Origin: DASUFH01 sp036274645
GTDB lineage: Bacteria; Acidobacteriota; Terriglobia; 20CM-2-55-15
Direction: 5' to 3'
DNA: 15,645 bases
Assembly (NCBI GenBank): GCA_036274645.1
Contig: DASUFH010000267.1
Span: 1 to 15,645, forward strand
The position numbers and the translations under genes are program-made. How positions within the stretch are numbered: position 1 is the stretch's first letter; each line of letters starts with the position of its first letter. Positions 7,808 through 14,475 of this stretch are shown here, one piece after another. Under the pieces are notes generated by a model that was not told the origin of the DNA, did not search any database, and saw nothing but the letters and a program-made list of their open reading frames with translations.

Positions 7808-9409
7808 ATGAAACTTCGAATTTTTTGTGTCGTTATTTTGTCGCTGTGCGTGGCGCTTCCGGTCGTGGCGGAGACATCGTCTCCGCAGCTTCTGGCCGGA
7901 CTCGAGATTCCCCTCACGCTCAACGACGTCATCAATCTGATGATCGACCGTAATCTCGATATCAACTCGAACCGGCTCAGCCCCATCTCCTCACGCCTGC
8001 AGAGCCTCGTGTTCTACCGGTTCCTTCAGCCGTCGATTACCGTCAGCGGATCGGTCAGCCGCGATAGCTCGGCCAGCACCACCCAGCTCAACGGCGCCAC
8101 CGCGCTCAGCCAGCTGCGGCACAGCTTCTCCCTCGGCTATGCGCAGACGCTGCCCACAGGCACGACCTTCAGCGCCACGGGCACGATGAATCGCACGTCG
8201 TCCAACAGCGTGCTGAATACGTTCAATCCGTCCTATTCGGGACGCGTCACGTACTCCATCTCGCAGCACCTGCTGCGCGATCGGCCGCGCATCGTCAACA
8301 TGCGGCAGATTCTGCAGGGACAGAACAATGAGAAAATTTCCGAGGCGCAGTTCGAACTCCAGTTGATCAACCTCATCGTGACCGCGCAGAAAAGCTATTG
8401 GGACCTCGTGTTCTCCAACGAGGACCTGAAGGTCAAACAGCGGTCGCTCGGGCTCGCCGAACAGACACTGGAGGAAAACAAGGCCAAGGTTGAAATCGGC
8501 ACGATGGCCCCGATCGACGTGGTACAGACGCGCGCGGATGTCGCTTCGCGCCGGGAACTGGTGGTCGTTTCGACGGGCTCCATGACGCAGTCGGAAGACC
8601 AGATCAAGAAACTCATCTCCAGCGAAAACGATCCGGAGATGTTTCTCGTGCGCCTGCGGGCCCTGGAAACGCCGCGCCGGCCCGACGATGTGGCGATCCC
8701 GGCGCTGGCGGACGCCATCAAGGTCGCGCTCGAAAACCGCGCCGAACTCCGTCAGGCCCTGCTCGACGAACAGAACCGCGACCTGGACGTCCAGTACACG
8801 AGAAACCAGAAGCTGCCGCAGCTCGACATCACGGCCGCCTTCAACCAGAACGGCACCGGCGGCACCCAGACCCGCCGCGGCGCGGTGCTGGGCTCCGGCG
8901 ATGTGCAGGAAGTCATTCCCGGCGGGCTGGGTGACGCCCTCAACCAGTTGTTCGGATACCACTACACCGGCTATTCGCTGGGATTCTCCCTGGTCATTCC
9001 GCTGAAAAACAAAGCCGCCGAGGCCGACTACAGCCGCGCGATCAACGAGCGGAAACTCGCGGATTCGCGCATCAACGCCACCTCCCAGAACATCGCGCTC
9101 GAAGTCCGCAACGCCATCATCTCCACGGAAACCAATCGCGCGCGTATCGATACGGCGCAGACGGCGCGAGAACTCGCGGAAGAGAAACTCGAGGCGGAAA
9201 AGACCAAGTTCGACCTGGGGGTGTCCACGCTCCGGTTCGTACTCGAAGAACAACGGAACGTCGCGCAGGCGCAGTCCAACGAGCTGCAGGCCGTGGTGAA
9301 TTTTACGAAGTCGCTGGTGGATCTGGACAAGGCGATGGGCCTGACACTGAAGAAGAACAACGTGGAGATCGACCGCGCGCTCGCCGCGCCGGCGGCCGCG
9401 GCGAAGTAA
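7808..9409 (+). CDS. TolC-family outer-membrane efflux channel
   Basis: 533 aa. This is the outer-membrane and periplasmic tunnel of the tripartite pump. I chose the ATG at 7808 because it gives a clean Sec signal peptide (MKLRIFCVVILSLCVALPVVA, probable cleavage after Ala21) and has GGAG 9 bases upstream at 7795-7798. The open frame continues further upstream inside the end of the pump gene, but that part is its shadow. Two OEP repeats follow, at about 35-245 and 280-510. Each has a beta-strand pair, and the long amphipathic helices are typical of the family (for example QKSYWDLVFSNEDLKVKQ, then EEKLEAEKTKFDLGVST). The gene is 47 bases after the pump stop codon, so it is the last gene of an adaptor-pump-channel operon. 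A double-hairpin repeat starts 8 bases after its stop. Confidence 0.94.
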   Translation: MKLRIFCVVILSLCVALPVVAETSSPQLLAGLEIPLTLNDVINLMIDRNLDINSNRLSPISSRLQSLVFYRFLQPSITVSGSVSRDSSASTTQLNGATALSQLRHSFSLGYAQTLPTGTTFSATGTMNRTSSNSVLNTFNPSYSGRVTYSISQHLLRDRPRIVNMRQILQGQNNEKISEAQFELQLINLIVTAQKSYWDLVFSNEDLKVKQRSLGLAEQTLEENKAKVEIGTMAPIDVVQTRADVASRRELVVVSTGSMTQSEDQIKKLISSENDPEMFLVRLRALETPRRPDDVAIPALADAIKVALENRAELRQALLDEQNRDLDVQYTRNQKLPQLDITAAFNQNGTGGTQTRRGAVLGSGDVQEVIPGGLGDALNQLFGYHYTGYSLGFSLVIPLKNKAAEADYSRAINERKLADSRINATSQNIALEVRNAIISTETNRARIDTAQTARELAEEKLEAEKTKFDLGVSTLRFVLEEQRNVAQAQSNELQAVVNFTKSLVDLDKAMGLTLKKNNVEIDRALAAPAAAAK

Positions 9410-9417
9410 CCGGGGCA

Positions 9418-9485
9418 GTCGCTCGCTCCCCGCGGGAGAGGGGGGAGCGAGCGTAGCGAGCGACGGGTGAGGGCAAACAATCAGG
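9418..9485 (-). repeat. Double-hairpin repeat R1 (left border of the DUF559 unit)
   Basis: Read on the minus strand, the unit is a tail CCTGATTGTTTGCCCTCACC (9466-9485), then a GTCGCTCGCT/AGCGAGC hairpin segment, then a CTCCC-CGC-GGGAG hairpin (9426-9438). The tail ends 2 bases from the stop codon of the DUF559 gene. The 14-base tail end 9472-9485 is perfectly repeated in inverted orientation at 9876-9889 on the other side of the gene. The stems may also attenuate transcription leaving the efflux operon, though no T-run follows. Confidence 0.85.
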
Positions 9486-9487
9486 CG

Positions 9488-9841
9488 CTATCCTTCCATT
9501 ACGAGCCGTCGAATCAATTCGGTAAAATCTTCTTCGAACTTCAAAATCACCCCATTCGGTACACGCAGGACCCGATAGCCAGATGCTGTGAGAAAGGAAT
9601 CTTTGACTCGGTCAATGCGGGACTGGCGTGGATCATCGTGGATCTCGCCATCGAGTTCGATCACCAACCGGAGTTCAGGGCAGAGGAAATCAACAATGTA
9701 GTCACCGATAGGAACCTGCCGCCGAAACTTCAAGCCGAACATGCGGCGGTCACGGAGCAGTACCCAGGCTCGTTTCTCAGCGCGCGTATCATCGCGGCGC
9801 ATCTTTCGGGCCCGCCGGAGAAGTCTGGCCGGGTGACGCAC
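9488..9841 (-). CDS. DUF559 protein, Vsr-like endonuclease fold
   Basis: 117 aa from the GTG at 9841. An in-frame ATG at 9802 (MRRDDTRAEKRAW) would still keep the whole domain, and an ATT further upstream is also open. The protein matches DUF559 (PF04480): a basic helical start, then FGLKFRRQVPIGDYIVDFLC, then LVIELDGEIHDD, then a basic helix and GYRVLRVPN. The family belongs to the restriction-endonuclease-like fold close to Vsr. Asp51 (IVDF), Glu62 and Asp64 (IELDG) are the likely metal-site residues. No DNA target is known from the sequence. It is the only plus-to-minus switch inside this stretch and looks AT-richer than its neighbours. It is tightly bracketed by inverted repeats R1 and R2, which suggests it arrived as a unit. 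No clear Shine-Dalgarno was seen. Confidence 0.88.
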   Translation of the reverse strand: MRHPARLLRRARKMRRDDTRAEKRAWVLLRDRRMFGLKFRRQVPIGDYIVDFLCPELRLVIELDGEIHDDPRQSRIDRVKDSFLTASGYRVLRVPNGVILKFEEDFTELIRRLVMEG

Positions 9842-9875
9842 GATGGAGTGGTCGTGACGAATGTTTAGAGGTCAC

Positions 9876-9937
9876 CCTGATTGTTTGCCGGCGCCTGTCG
9901 CTCGCTCCCACCTCTCCCGCGCGTATCGCGGGAGACT
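9876..9937 (+). repeat. Double-hairpin repeat R2 (right border of the DUF559 unit)
   Basis: The tail CCTGATTGTTTGCC (9876-9889) is the exact inverse of 9472-9485. It is followed by GTCGCTCGCTCCC and an 8-bp hairpin CTCCCGCG / CGCGGGAG with a 5-base loop (9914-9934). The tail points toward the DUF559 gene, as in R1. Bases 9931-9952 also recur inverted at about 10202-10223, tying R2 to R5. Confidence 0.82.
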
Positions 9938-9974
9938 GGAGTTAGACATTTTGGAAGGCCTTCGATGCACGCGC

Positions 9975-10044
9975 GCCCTCTCCCAGCGCAGCTGGGAGAG
10001 GAGGGCCTGAGCGAAGCGAAGGCCAGGTGAGGGCAAACAATCAA
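9975..10044 (-). repeat. Double-hairpin repeat R3, left half of a gene-less pair
   Basis: Read on the minus strand, it has the tail TTGATTGTTTGCCCTCACCT, then a 5-bp GGCCT hairpin segment (10004-10024), then an 11-bp hairpin CCTCTCCCAGC / GCTGGGAGAGG with a 3-base loop (9977-10001). The tail region 10024-10043 forms a perfect 20-bp inverted repeat with 10057-10076 of R4. The middle hairpin sequence differs from R1, R2 and R4 while base pairing is kept, a sign of compensatory change. Confidence 0.85.
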
Positions 10045-10054
10045 GAGACAGTCC

Positions 10055-10132
10055 CCTGATTGTTTGCCCTCACCTGTCGCTCGCTGCGCTCGCTCCCTCC
10101 TCTCCCGGCGGAGCCGGGAGAGGGCGGCGCCA
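10055..10132 (+). repeat. Double-hairpin repeat R4, right half of a gene-less pair
   Basis: The tail CCTGATTGTTTGCCCTCACC (10055-10074) leads into GTCGCTCGCTGCGCTCGCTCC, split here as GTCGCTCGCT then GCGCTCGCTCC. An 11-bp hairpin CCTCTCCCGGC / GCCGGGAGAGG with a 3-base loop (10099-10123) follows. R3 and R4 face each other across 13 bases (10044-10056) in the orientation that R1 and R2 take around the DUF559 gene. Confidence 0.87.
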
Positions 10133-10201
10133 CTCCAGCACGCTTCGTTTGCGTCAATCTGCTGCGGCAAAGCTACAGATCCGAGACGTGAGCTGAGCCC
10201 C

Positions 10202-10245
10202 AAATGCCTAAACTCCAGTCTCCCGCGCGTAGCGCGGGAGAGGGC
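10202..10245. repeat. Hairpin R5, degenerate outer copy
   Basis: A 9-bp hairpin CTCCCGCGC / GCGCGGGAG with a GTA loop lies at 10220-10240. Its left flank (AAATGCCTAAACTCCAGT, 10202-10219) is an imperfect inverse of 9935-9952 next to R2. The characteristic CCTGATTGTTTGCC tail is absent, so this looks like a truncated or outermost copy. From 10246 to the DUF4159 stop at 10301 I see nothing further. Confidence 0.65.
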
Positions 10246-10300
10246 AGCCCTTCACGTGCTCCGGATATCGCGAAGCGTACCGAACTCCAGCCTCGGCCGA

Positions 10301-11065
10301 CTAGTGCGTCATCGCGTACATCGCGTAATTCACGCCGAGACGGATGGACTTGGCGGATTCCTCAAGCGGCTTTTCTCCTTCATCCAGCCACTCCCAGAAC
10401 TCGCTGAGGTCATTATTGAAGTCGATGATGGCCACAAGGCGTCCCTTCGGATCGGACAATCCCAGAAACCGGACGCCGCCGGACCCGCCGGTGCTGTACG
10501 GCGGGGTCATCTCCAGCGAGTCGATGTCATAAAAGCTGTGAAAGATCTGATGCGAGGCGTCGAGTTCGACGATTTCCCTTTCGGGATAAACCTTCTTGAG
10601 TTGTTCCTGGAGGTTGGCCAGATGCTCGTATCCACGGAAATCGTCGATGAACAGGAACCCGCCACGATCGAGATATTCGCGGAGATTCTTGACGTCGTCA
10701 GGCAGCAGGTCCAGATACCCCGGCTCGCAGAGGTAGACATAGGGGTACCGGAAGAGTTCCTTGCTGTCGATGTCGACGATCTGGTACGACTCGCGCGTTG
10801 TGTGCGTGGATGTCAGGCGCTGCAGGGAGTCCGGAAACGTTTCGTCCGCCAGCGGGTAGTCATGGTGCCAGGGGATTTCCGGCAGACGGTTTGGAAGCAT
10901 GTGGTAGCGAACGCGCCCGTAGACGAAGCCAGACTCGTCCTTTTCGCGGTACTCCGGACCGTCTTCTTCTCCGCGCCCACCGCCGAAGAAGCCCTGTCGT
11001 CCGAATTGGGCGTACGCCGACACGCTCGCCGCCAGACAAGCGATCACCAGCAACGCTTTTCTCAT
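10301..11065 (-). CDS. Exported DUF4159 protein
   Basis: 254 aa. It has a clear Sec signal peptide (residues 1-19, probable cleavage at AYA|Q), a Gly-rich stretch (21-31), then a DUF4159 domain from about 45 to the end. The domain core is visible: FVYGRVRYHMLP, a PYVYLCEPGYLDLLPDDV segment (108-125), and REYLDRGGFLFIDDFRG (129-145), the family hallmark. LREYLDRGGFLFIDD is typical of GATase-like folds, but I see no nucleophile cysteine at the usual site, so no enzyme activity is claimed. The role is unknown; it is probably periplasmic. It is divergent from uvrA. The mRNA would start 2-3 bases before the ATG given the promoter at 11074-11102, and there is no Shine-Dalgarno. The gene ends beside the repeat cluster. 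Confidence 0.87.
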   Translation of the reverse strand: MRKALLVIACLAASVSAYAQFGRQGFFGGGRGEEDGPEYREKDESGFVYGRVRYHMLPNRLPEIPWHHDYPLADETFPDSLQRLTSTHTTRESYQIVDIDSKELFRYPYVYLCEPGYLDLLPDDVKNLREYLDRGGFLFIDDFRGYEHLANLQEQLKKVYPEREIVELDASHQIFHSFYDIDSLEMTPPYSTGGSGGVRFLGLSDPKGRLVAIIDFNNDLSEFWEWLDEGEKPLEESAKSIRLGVNYAMYAMTH

Positions 11066-11073
11066 GTCCGCGG

Positions 11074-11102
11074 AGTATACGCCTCGGGGAATACTCCGCC
11101 AA
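11074..11102 (-). promoter_or_regulatory. Putative promoter of the DUF4159 gene
   Basis: On the minus strand TTGGCG (11102-11097) and TATACT (11079-11074) are 17 bases apart. The predicted start of transcription is within 2-3 bases of the ATG at 11065, implying a leaderless or near-leaderless mRNA. Confidence 0.55.
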
Positions 11103-11112
11103 GGCCAACAAT

Positions 11113-11127
11113 GTTAAGAACCTTAAC
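11113..11127. promoter_or_regulatory. Perfect 6-3-6 palindrome, candidate operator
   Basis: GTTAAG-AAC-CTTAAC is a perfect inverted repeat in the divergent uvrA/DUF4159 interval. It ends 23 bases before the uvrA -10 hexamer, where the -35 region would begin, and starts 10 bases beyond the -35 of the minus-strand promoter. The position fits a regulator of either gene. It does not match the LexA boxes I know (CTGT-N8-ACAG or GAAC-N4-GTTC). Confidence 0.4.
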
Positions 11128-11150
11128 GCCGGCAGTGGCGATATAGGCGG

Positions 11151-11156
11151 TATAAT
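11151..11156 (+). promoter_or_regulatory. uvrA promoter, perfect TATAAT -10 box
   Basis: A consensus TATAAT lies 9 bases before the uvrA ATG. No -35 hexamer is recognisable 16-18 bases upstream, so activation or an alternative sigma factor is possible. The leader would be about 0-3 bases and there is no Shine-Dalgarno. Confidence 0.55.
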
Positions 11157-11165
11157 TGGCGGTTC

Positions 11166-13967
11166 ATGACTGCGCCGGCCAACGTGACAGAGCGGGGAAG
11201 CATCGTGGTTCGCGGTGTTCGGGTGCACAACCTCAAGAACATCGACTTCGAAATCCCTCATCAGGCATTGACCATCGTCACTGGCGTCAGCGGATCGGGC
11301 AAGTCGTCGCTGGCGTTCGATACGGTGTATGCGGAGGGGCAGAGGCGGTACATCGAATCGCTTTCGGCGTACGCGCGCCAGTTCCTGGAACGGATCGAAA
11401 AGCCGGAGATCGACGAGGTCACCGGCATCGCGCCGGCCATCGCGATCCGGCAGCGGAACACGGCTCGGACTCCGCGCTCGACGGTGGGCACTTCGACGGA
11501 GATCTACGACTATCTCCGGCTGCTGTTCGCCCGGGTCGGCGAGACCCGTTGCCGGCAGTGCGGGCAGCCGGTGCGGCGCGATACGGTGGATCGAATTGCG
11601 GATGCGGTTCTCGCCTGGCCTGCCGACACCCGGTTTTACGTGCTTTGCCCGCTCCGGCTGCCCGCCGATGCCGAAGAGCGAGCCGCCATTCTGGCCGACC
11701 TCAAACGCCGCGGGTTCACCCGGATCTATCAGGATGGCCGGACCTTCGAATACTCGACGCCGGAATCGCTGCTCGACCTGGATTTCGATAGTCCGGCATT
11801 CACCCTGGTGGATCGCCTGAAAGTCGCCCCCGACATCCGGCAACGGCTGATCGATTCGGTCGAAACCTGTTTCCGCGAAAGCAATGGCGAGGTGTTTCTC
11901 GAAACCGTCGGAACCACCCCGCCAAACGGGGGCTCAACGGCGGGCCAGCGGTTCCGGTTCAGCGAAGCGTTCGAGTGCAAAACCTGCGACATCCGCTACG
12001 AACCGCCCGAACCGCATTTGTTTTCGTTCAACAGCCCGTTCGGCGCGTGCCCTCGCTGCCAGGGATTCGGCAACACGGTCGACCTCGACATGGATCTCGC
12101 GGTTCCCGACCGGAGTCTATCGCTGGACCAGGGCGCCGTGGAACCGTGGACCAAGCCGCGCTACCGCGCCGAATTCACCGCGTTCAAGAAGTCCGCTCGG
12201 GCCGCGGGCGTTCGGACGGACGTTCCCTACCGTTCCCTTTCGGAGCGCGACCAGACGTTCGTGATGAACGCCATCCGTAAATTTTTCGACTATCTCGAGC
12301 GGAAGAAATACAAGCTGCACGTTCGCGTCTTTCTCAGCCGCTACCGCGGCTATACGACGTGCCCGGAATGCGGGGGCAGCCGGCTGCGGCAGGAAGCGCT
12401 GGCCGTCTATGTCGGCGAAAAGAACGTCGCCGATGTGTGCCGGATGACCATTGGAGAAAGCCACCGCTTCTTCGATGCCATCCGTCTGGGCGAAGCCGAT
12501 ACGAAGATTGCGGAACGGATCCTGTGGGAGATCCGATCGCGCCTGCGATTCCTGAATGACGTCGGGCTGGAGTATCTGACGCTGGACCGTCTTTCCTCAA
12601 CGCTCTCCGGAGGCGAGGCGCAACGCATCCAGCTGGCCACTTCCCTGGGCTCTTCCCTGGTTGGCGCGCTCTACGTGCTGGATGAGCCGTCCATCGGGCT
12701 CCACCCCAGGGACGGACGCAGGCTGATCGATATCCTGCTGCGCCTGCGCGACATCGGGAACACGGTTCTGGTGGTGGAACACGATGCGGAAATCATCCGC
12801 TCGGCCGACCACATTCTCGATCTCGGGCCCGGCGCCGGAGAGAATGGCGGCCAGGTGGTGTATCAGGGAACCCTCGAGGGGATCAGGGGCTGTCCGACAT
12901 CGCTGACCGGCAAATATCTCGGCGGAGAACTGCAGGTGGCGGCGCCGCGTGAACGCCGGAAGCCCGGGCCGAAAACCATCAGGCTGGCGGGCGCGTCGAA
13001 ACGCAATCTGAAGGACATCCGCCTGGAGATCCCGATTGGGCTGATGACGTGCATTACGGGCGTTTCCGGATCCGGAAAGTCGACGCTGGTCCACGAGTGT
13101 CTCTACGAATCGCTGCAGGCCGCGATTCGCGGCGGGGATCCACCGCCCGGCGCCGGAGTGATTGAAAGCGGCACGAAATGGATCTCCGATGTGGTCCTGG
13201 TGGACCAGAGCCCGATCGGACGCACGCCCCGGTCGAACCCCGTCACCTACATCAAGGCGTTCGATCACATCCGCGAGGTATTTGCCGGTACCCGCGAGGC
13301 GCAAGCGCGCGGCTACAACGCGGGCAGCTTTTCCTTCAATATTCCGGGCGGGCGCTGTGAAGTATGCGAAGGCGACGGCACGGTGACCGTCGAAATGCAG
13401 TTCCTGGCCGATGTCGAGCTCATCTGTGAAGAATGCAAGGGAACACGCTACAAGGCCGGCGTGCTGGAAGTGCTGTACAAAGGTAAGAGCATCTACGACA
13501 CGCTCCGCATGACCGTGCGCGAAGCGCTCGCCTTCTTTTCCAACGTGCCGCGCATCGCCAAGAAACTCCGGCCGCTGGACGAGGTCGGCCTCGGCTATCT
13601 GCGGCTGGGACAGTCCGCCACCACGCTTTCGGGCGGCGAGGCGCAGCGCATCAAGCTCGCGTCGTATCTGGCCCGTGAGACGAGCGAAAAGACGCTGTTC
13701 ATTTTCGACGAGCCGACCACAGGACTGCACTTTGACGACATCAATAAGCTGCTGATCGCCTTCCGCCGCCTGATTGAAACCGGTGGCACCGTGCTCATTG
13801 TCGAGCACAATCTCGACGTCATCAAGTCGGCGGATTGGGTGATCGATCTCGGCCCGGAAGGCGGCGAGGCGGGCGGCAATGTGGTGTGCGTCGGACCGCC
13901 CGATGCGATCGCCCTTCAGGAAACTTCCTGGACCGGACGGTTCCTCCGCCACGCCCTCGTACTATAA
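11166..13967 (+). CDS. uvrA: Excinuclease ABC subunit A (UvrA)
   Basis: 933 aa (E. coli UvrA has 940). This is the damage-sensing ATPase of nucleotide excision repair. It acts in the cytoplasm as a dimer that loads UvrB on lesions. Walker A of the first ATPase is GVSGSGKSS (Lys46). The first zinc finger is Cys271, Cys274, Cys295, Cys298, and the first signature is LSGGEAQRI from Leu480 with Asp506-Glu507 (LDEPSIGLHP). In the second ATPase, Walker A is GVSGSGKST (Lys638), the second zinc finger is Cys731, Cys734, Cys754, Cys757 (nine residues before the E. coli counterparts), and LSGGEAQRI starts at 821 with Asp848-Glu849 (FDEPTTGLH). All key residues are present. There are about 11 extra residues before the conserved RGVRVHNLKNI start. 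The ATG at 11166 lacks a Shine-Dalgarno and sits just after a TATAAT. The stop codon TAA lies inside the TATAAT of the next gene. Confidence 0.98.
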   Translation: MTAPANVTERGSIVVRGVRVHNLKNIDFEIPHQALTIVTGVSGSGKSSLAFDTVYAEGQRRYIESLSAYARQFLERIEKPEIDEVTGIAPAIAIRQRNTARTPRSTVGTSTEIYDYLRLLFARVGETRCRQCGQPVRRDTVDRIADAVLAWPADTRFYVLCPLRLPADAEERAAILADLKRRGFTRIYQDGRTFEYSTPESLLDLDFDSPAFTLVDRLKVAPDIRQRLIDSVETCFRESNGEVFLETVGTTPPNGGSTAGQRFRFSEAFECKTCDIRYEPPEPHLFSFNSPFGACPRCQGFGNTVDLDMDLAVPDRSLSLDQGAVEPWTKPRYRAEFTAFKKSARAAGVRTDVPYRSLSERDQTFVMNAIRKFFDYLERKKYKLHVRVFLSRYRGYTTCPECGGSRLRQEALAVYVGEKNVADVCRMTIGESHRFFDAIRLGEADTKIAERILWEIRSRLRFLNDVGLEYLTLDRLSSTLSGGEAQRIQLATSLGSSLVGALYVLDEPSIGLHPRDGRRLIDILLRLRDIGNTVLVVEHDAEIIRSADHILDLGPGAGENGGQVVYQGTLEGIRGCPTSLTGKYLGGELQVAAPRERRKPGPKTIRLAGASKRNLKDIRLEIPIGLMTCITGVSGSGKSTLVHECLYESLQAAIRGGDPPPGAGVIESGTKWISDVVLVDQSPIGRTPRSNPVTYIKAFDHIREVFAGTREAQARGYNAGSFSFNIPGGRCEVCEGDGTVTVEMQFLADVELICEECKGTRYKAGVLEVLYKGKSIYDTLRMTVREALAFFSNVPRIAKKLRPLDEVGLGYLRLGQSATTLSGGEAQRIKLASYLARETSEKTLFIFDEPTTGLHFDDINKLLIAFRRLIETGGTVLIVEHNLDVIKSADWVIDLGPEGGEAGGNVVCVGPPDAIALQETSWTGRFLRHALVL

Positions 13968-13968
13968 T
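13963..13968 (+). promoter_or_regulatory. TATAAT -10 box over the uvrA stop codon
   Basis: A consensus TATAAT ends 6 bases before the ATG at 13975, and its bases 13965-13967 are the uvrA stop codon. Transcription would start at or next to the A of the ATG, giving a leaderless mRNA. A weak TTCCTC (13941-13946) is 16 bases upstream. Confidence 0.5.
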
Positions 13969-13974
13969 GCGGCT

Positions 13975-14475
13975 ATGAAACTCATGGCAGCTGCGCTTCT
14001 GATGCTGACGCTGGAAGCCTGCGGCGGCCGAACGATCCCGCTCGAAGCGCCGCCTGCTCGCTTACACGCGGAACTACAGCGAGACCGCGACAGTCTGGTC
14101 AAGACGTCGAATCCGGTTTCGCGAGCCAAGATTCTGATCCGAATCTCCGACGCCCTGCTGGGACTGGTCCGCCATTCAGCGGCTACCGGCGATATTGTGG
14201 CGATGAAGTACTCGCTCAACCAGTACACCGACGCCCTTGAAGACGGACAGAAGGTCATGCAGGAAACCGGCCGTAATGCGCGTTCCAAATCGGCCGGCTT
14301 CATGGATCTGGAACTGGCCATGCGCCGCCAGCTGCGGGAACTCGAAGATATCGGGGCAACGCTGACGGCCAATGAGCGCGATCCCGTCAACCAGGCGATA
14401 ACCAACGTCTCGGGAATCCGGGATTCGATGCTTGAGGCGCTCATGGGAGGCCTGAATGCTCCTCAAAACCACTAG
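13975..14475 (+). CDS. Small predicted lipoprotein, unknown function
   Basis: 166 aa from the ATG at 13975. The frame is open further upstream inside uvrA, but this ATG gives a proper lipoprotein signal. MKLMAAALLMLTLEAC has a Lys-containing start, a hydrophobic core and a lipobox LEAC, with the lipidated cysteine at residue 16. An ATG at codon 4 is possible. The mature part is almost entirely helical and charged (for example RDRDSLVKTSNPVSRAKIL, then a segment around MDLELAMRRQLRELEDIG), without cysteine or metal-site motifs. It resembles a helical bundle. I do not recognise a family. It overlaps the next gene by 20 bases, so the two are co-transcribed. It is probably anchored to the inner or outer membrane facing the periplasm. 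Confidence 0.8.
   Translation: MKLMAAALLMLTLEACGGRTIPLEAPPARLHAELQRDRDSLVKTSNPVSRAKILIRISDALLGLVRHSAATGDIVAMKYSLNQYTDALEDGQKVMQETGRNARSKSAGFMDLELAMRRQLRELEDIGATLTANERDPVNQAITNVSGIRDSMLEALMGGLNAPQNH

Noticed and set aside
9418..9465. Rho-independent terminator after the efflux operon
   Set aside because: The stems are GC-rich but no T-run follows on the plus strand. The same sequence occurs in non-terminal positions as part of the repeat family.
9865..10203. 112-codon minus-strand frame across R2-R4
   Set aside because: It consists almost entirely of hairpin repeat sequence, with Arg/Ser/Gly-rich translation and no ribosome-binding site.
9876..10245. CRISPR array
   Set aside because: Copies alternate in orientation, intervals are unequal and no uniform spacers occur; these are paired hairpins.
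11113..11127. LexA (SOS) box at uvrA
   Set aside because: The palindrome does not match the LexA consensus sequences I know, so it is listed only as an unassigned operator candidate.
10064..11146. 360-codon plus-strand frame across the repeats and opposite DUF4159
   Set aside because: It starts inside repeat R4 and runs antisense to a gene with a signal peptide and family hallmarks.
12597..13952. 451-codon minus-strand open frame inside uvrA
   Set aside because: Antisense shadow of the second UvrA ATPase; nothing recognisable in the protein.
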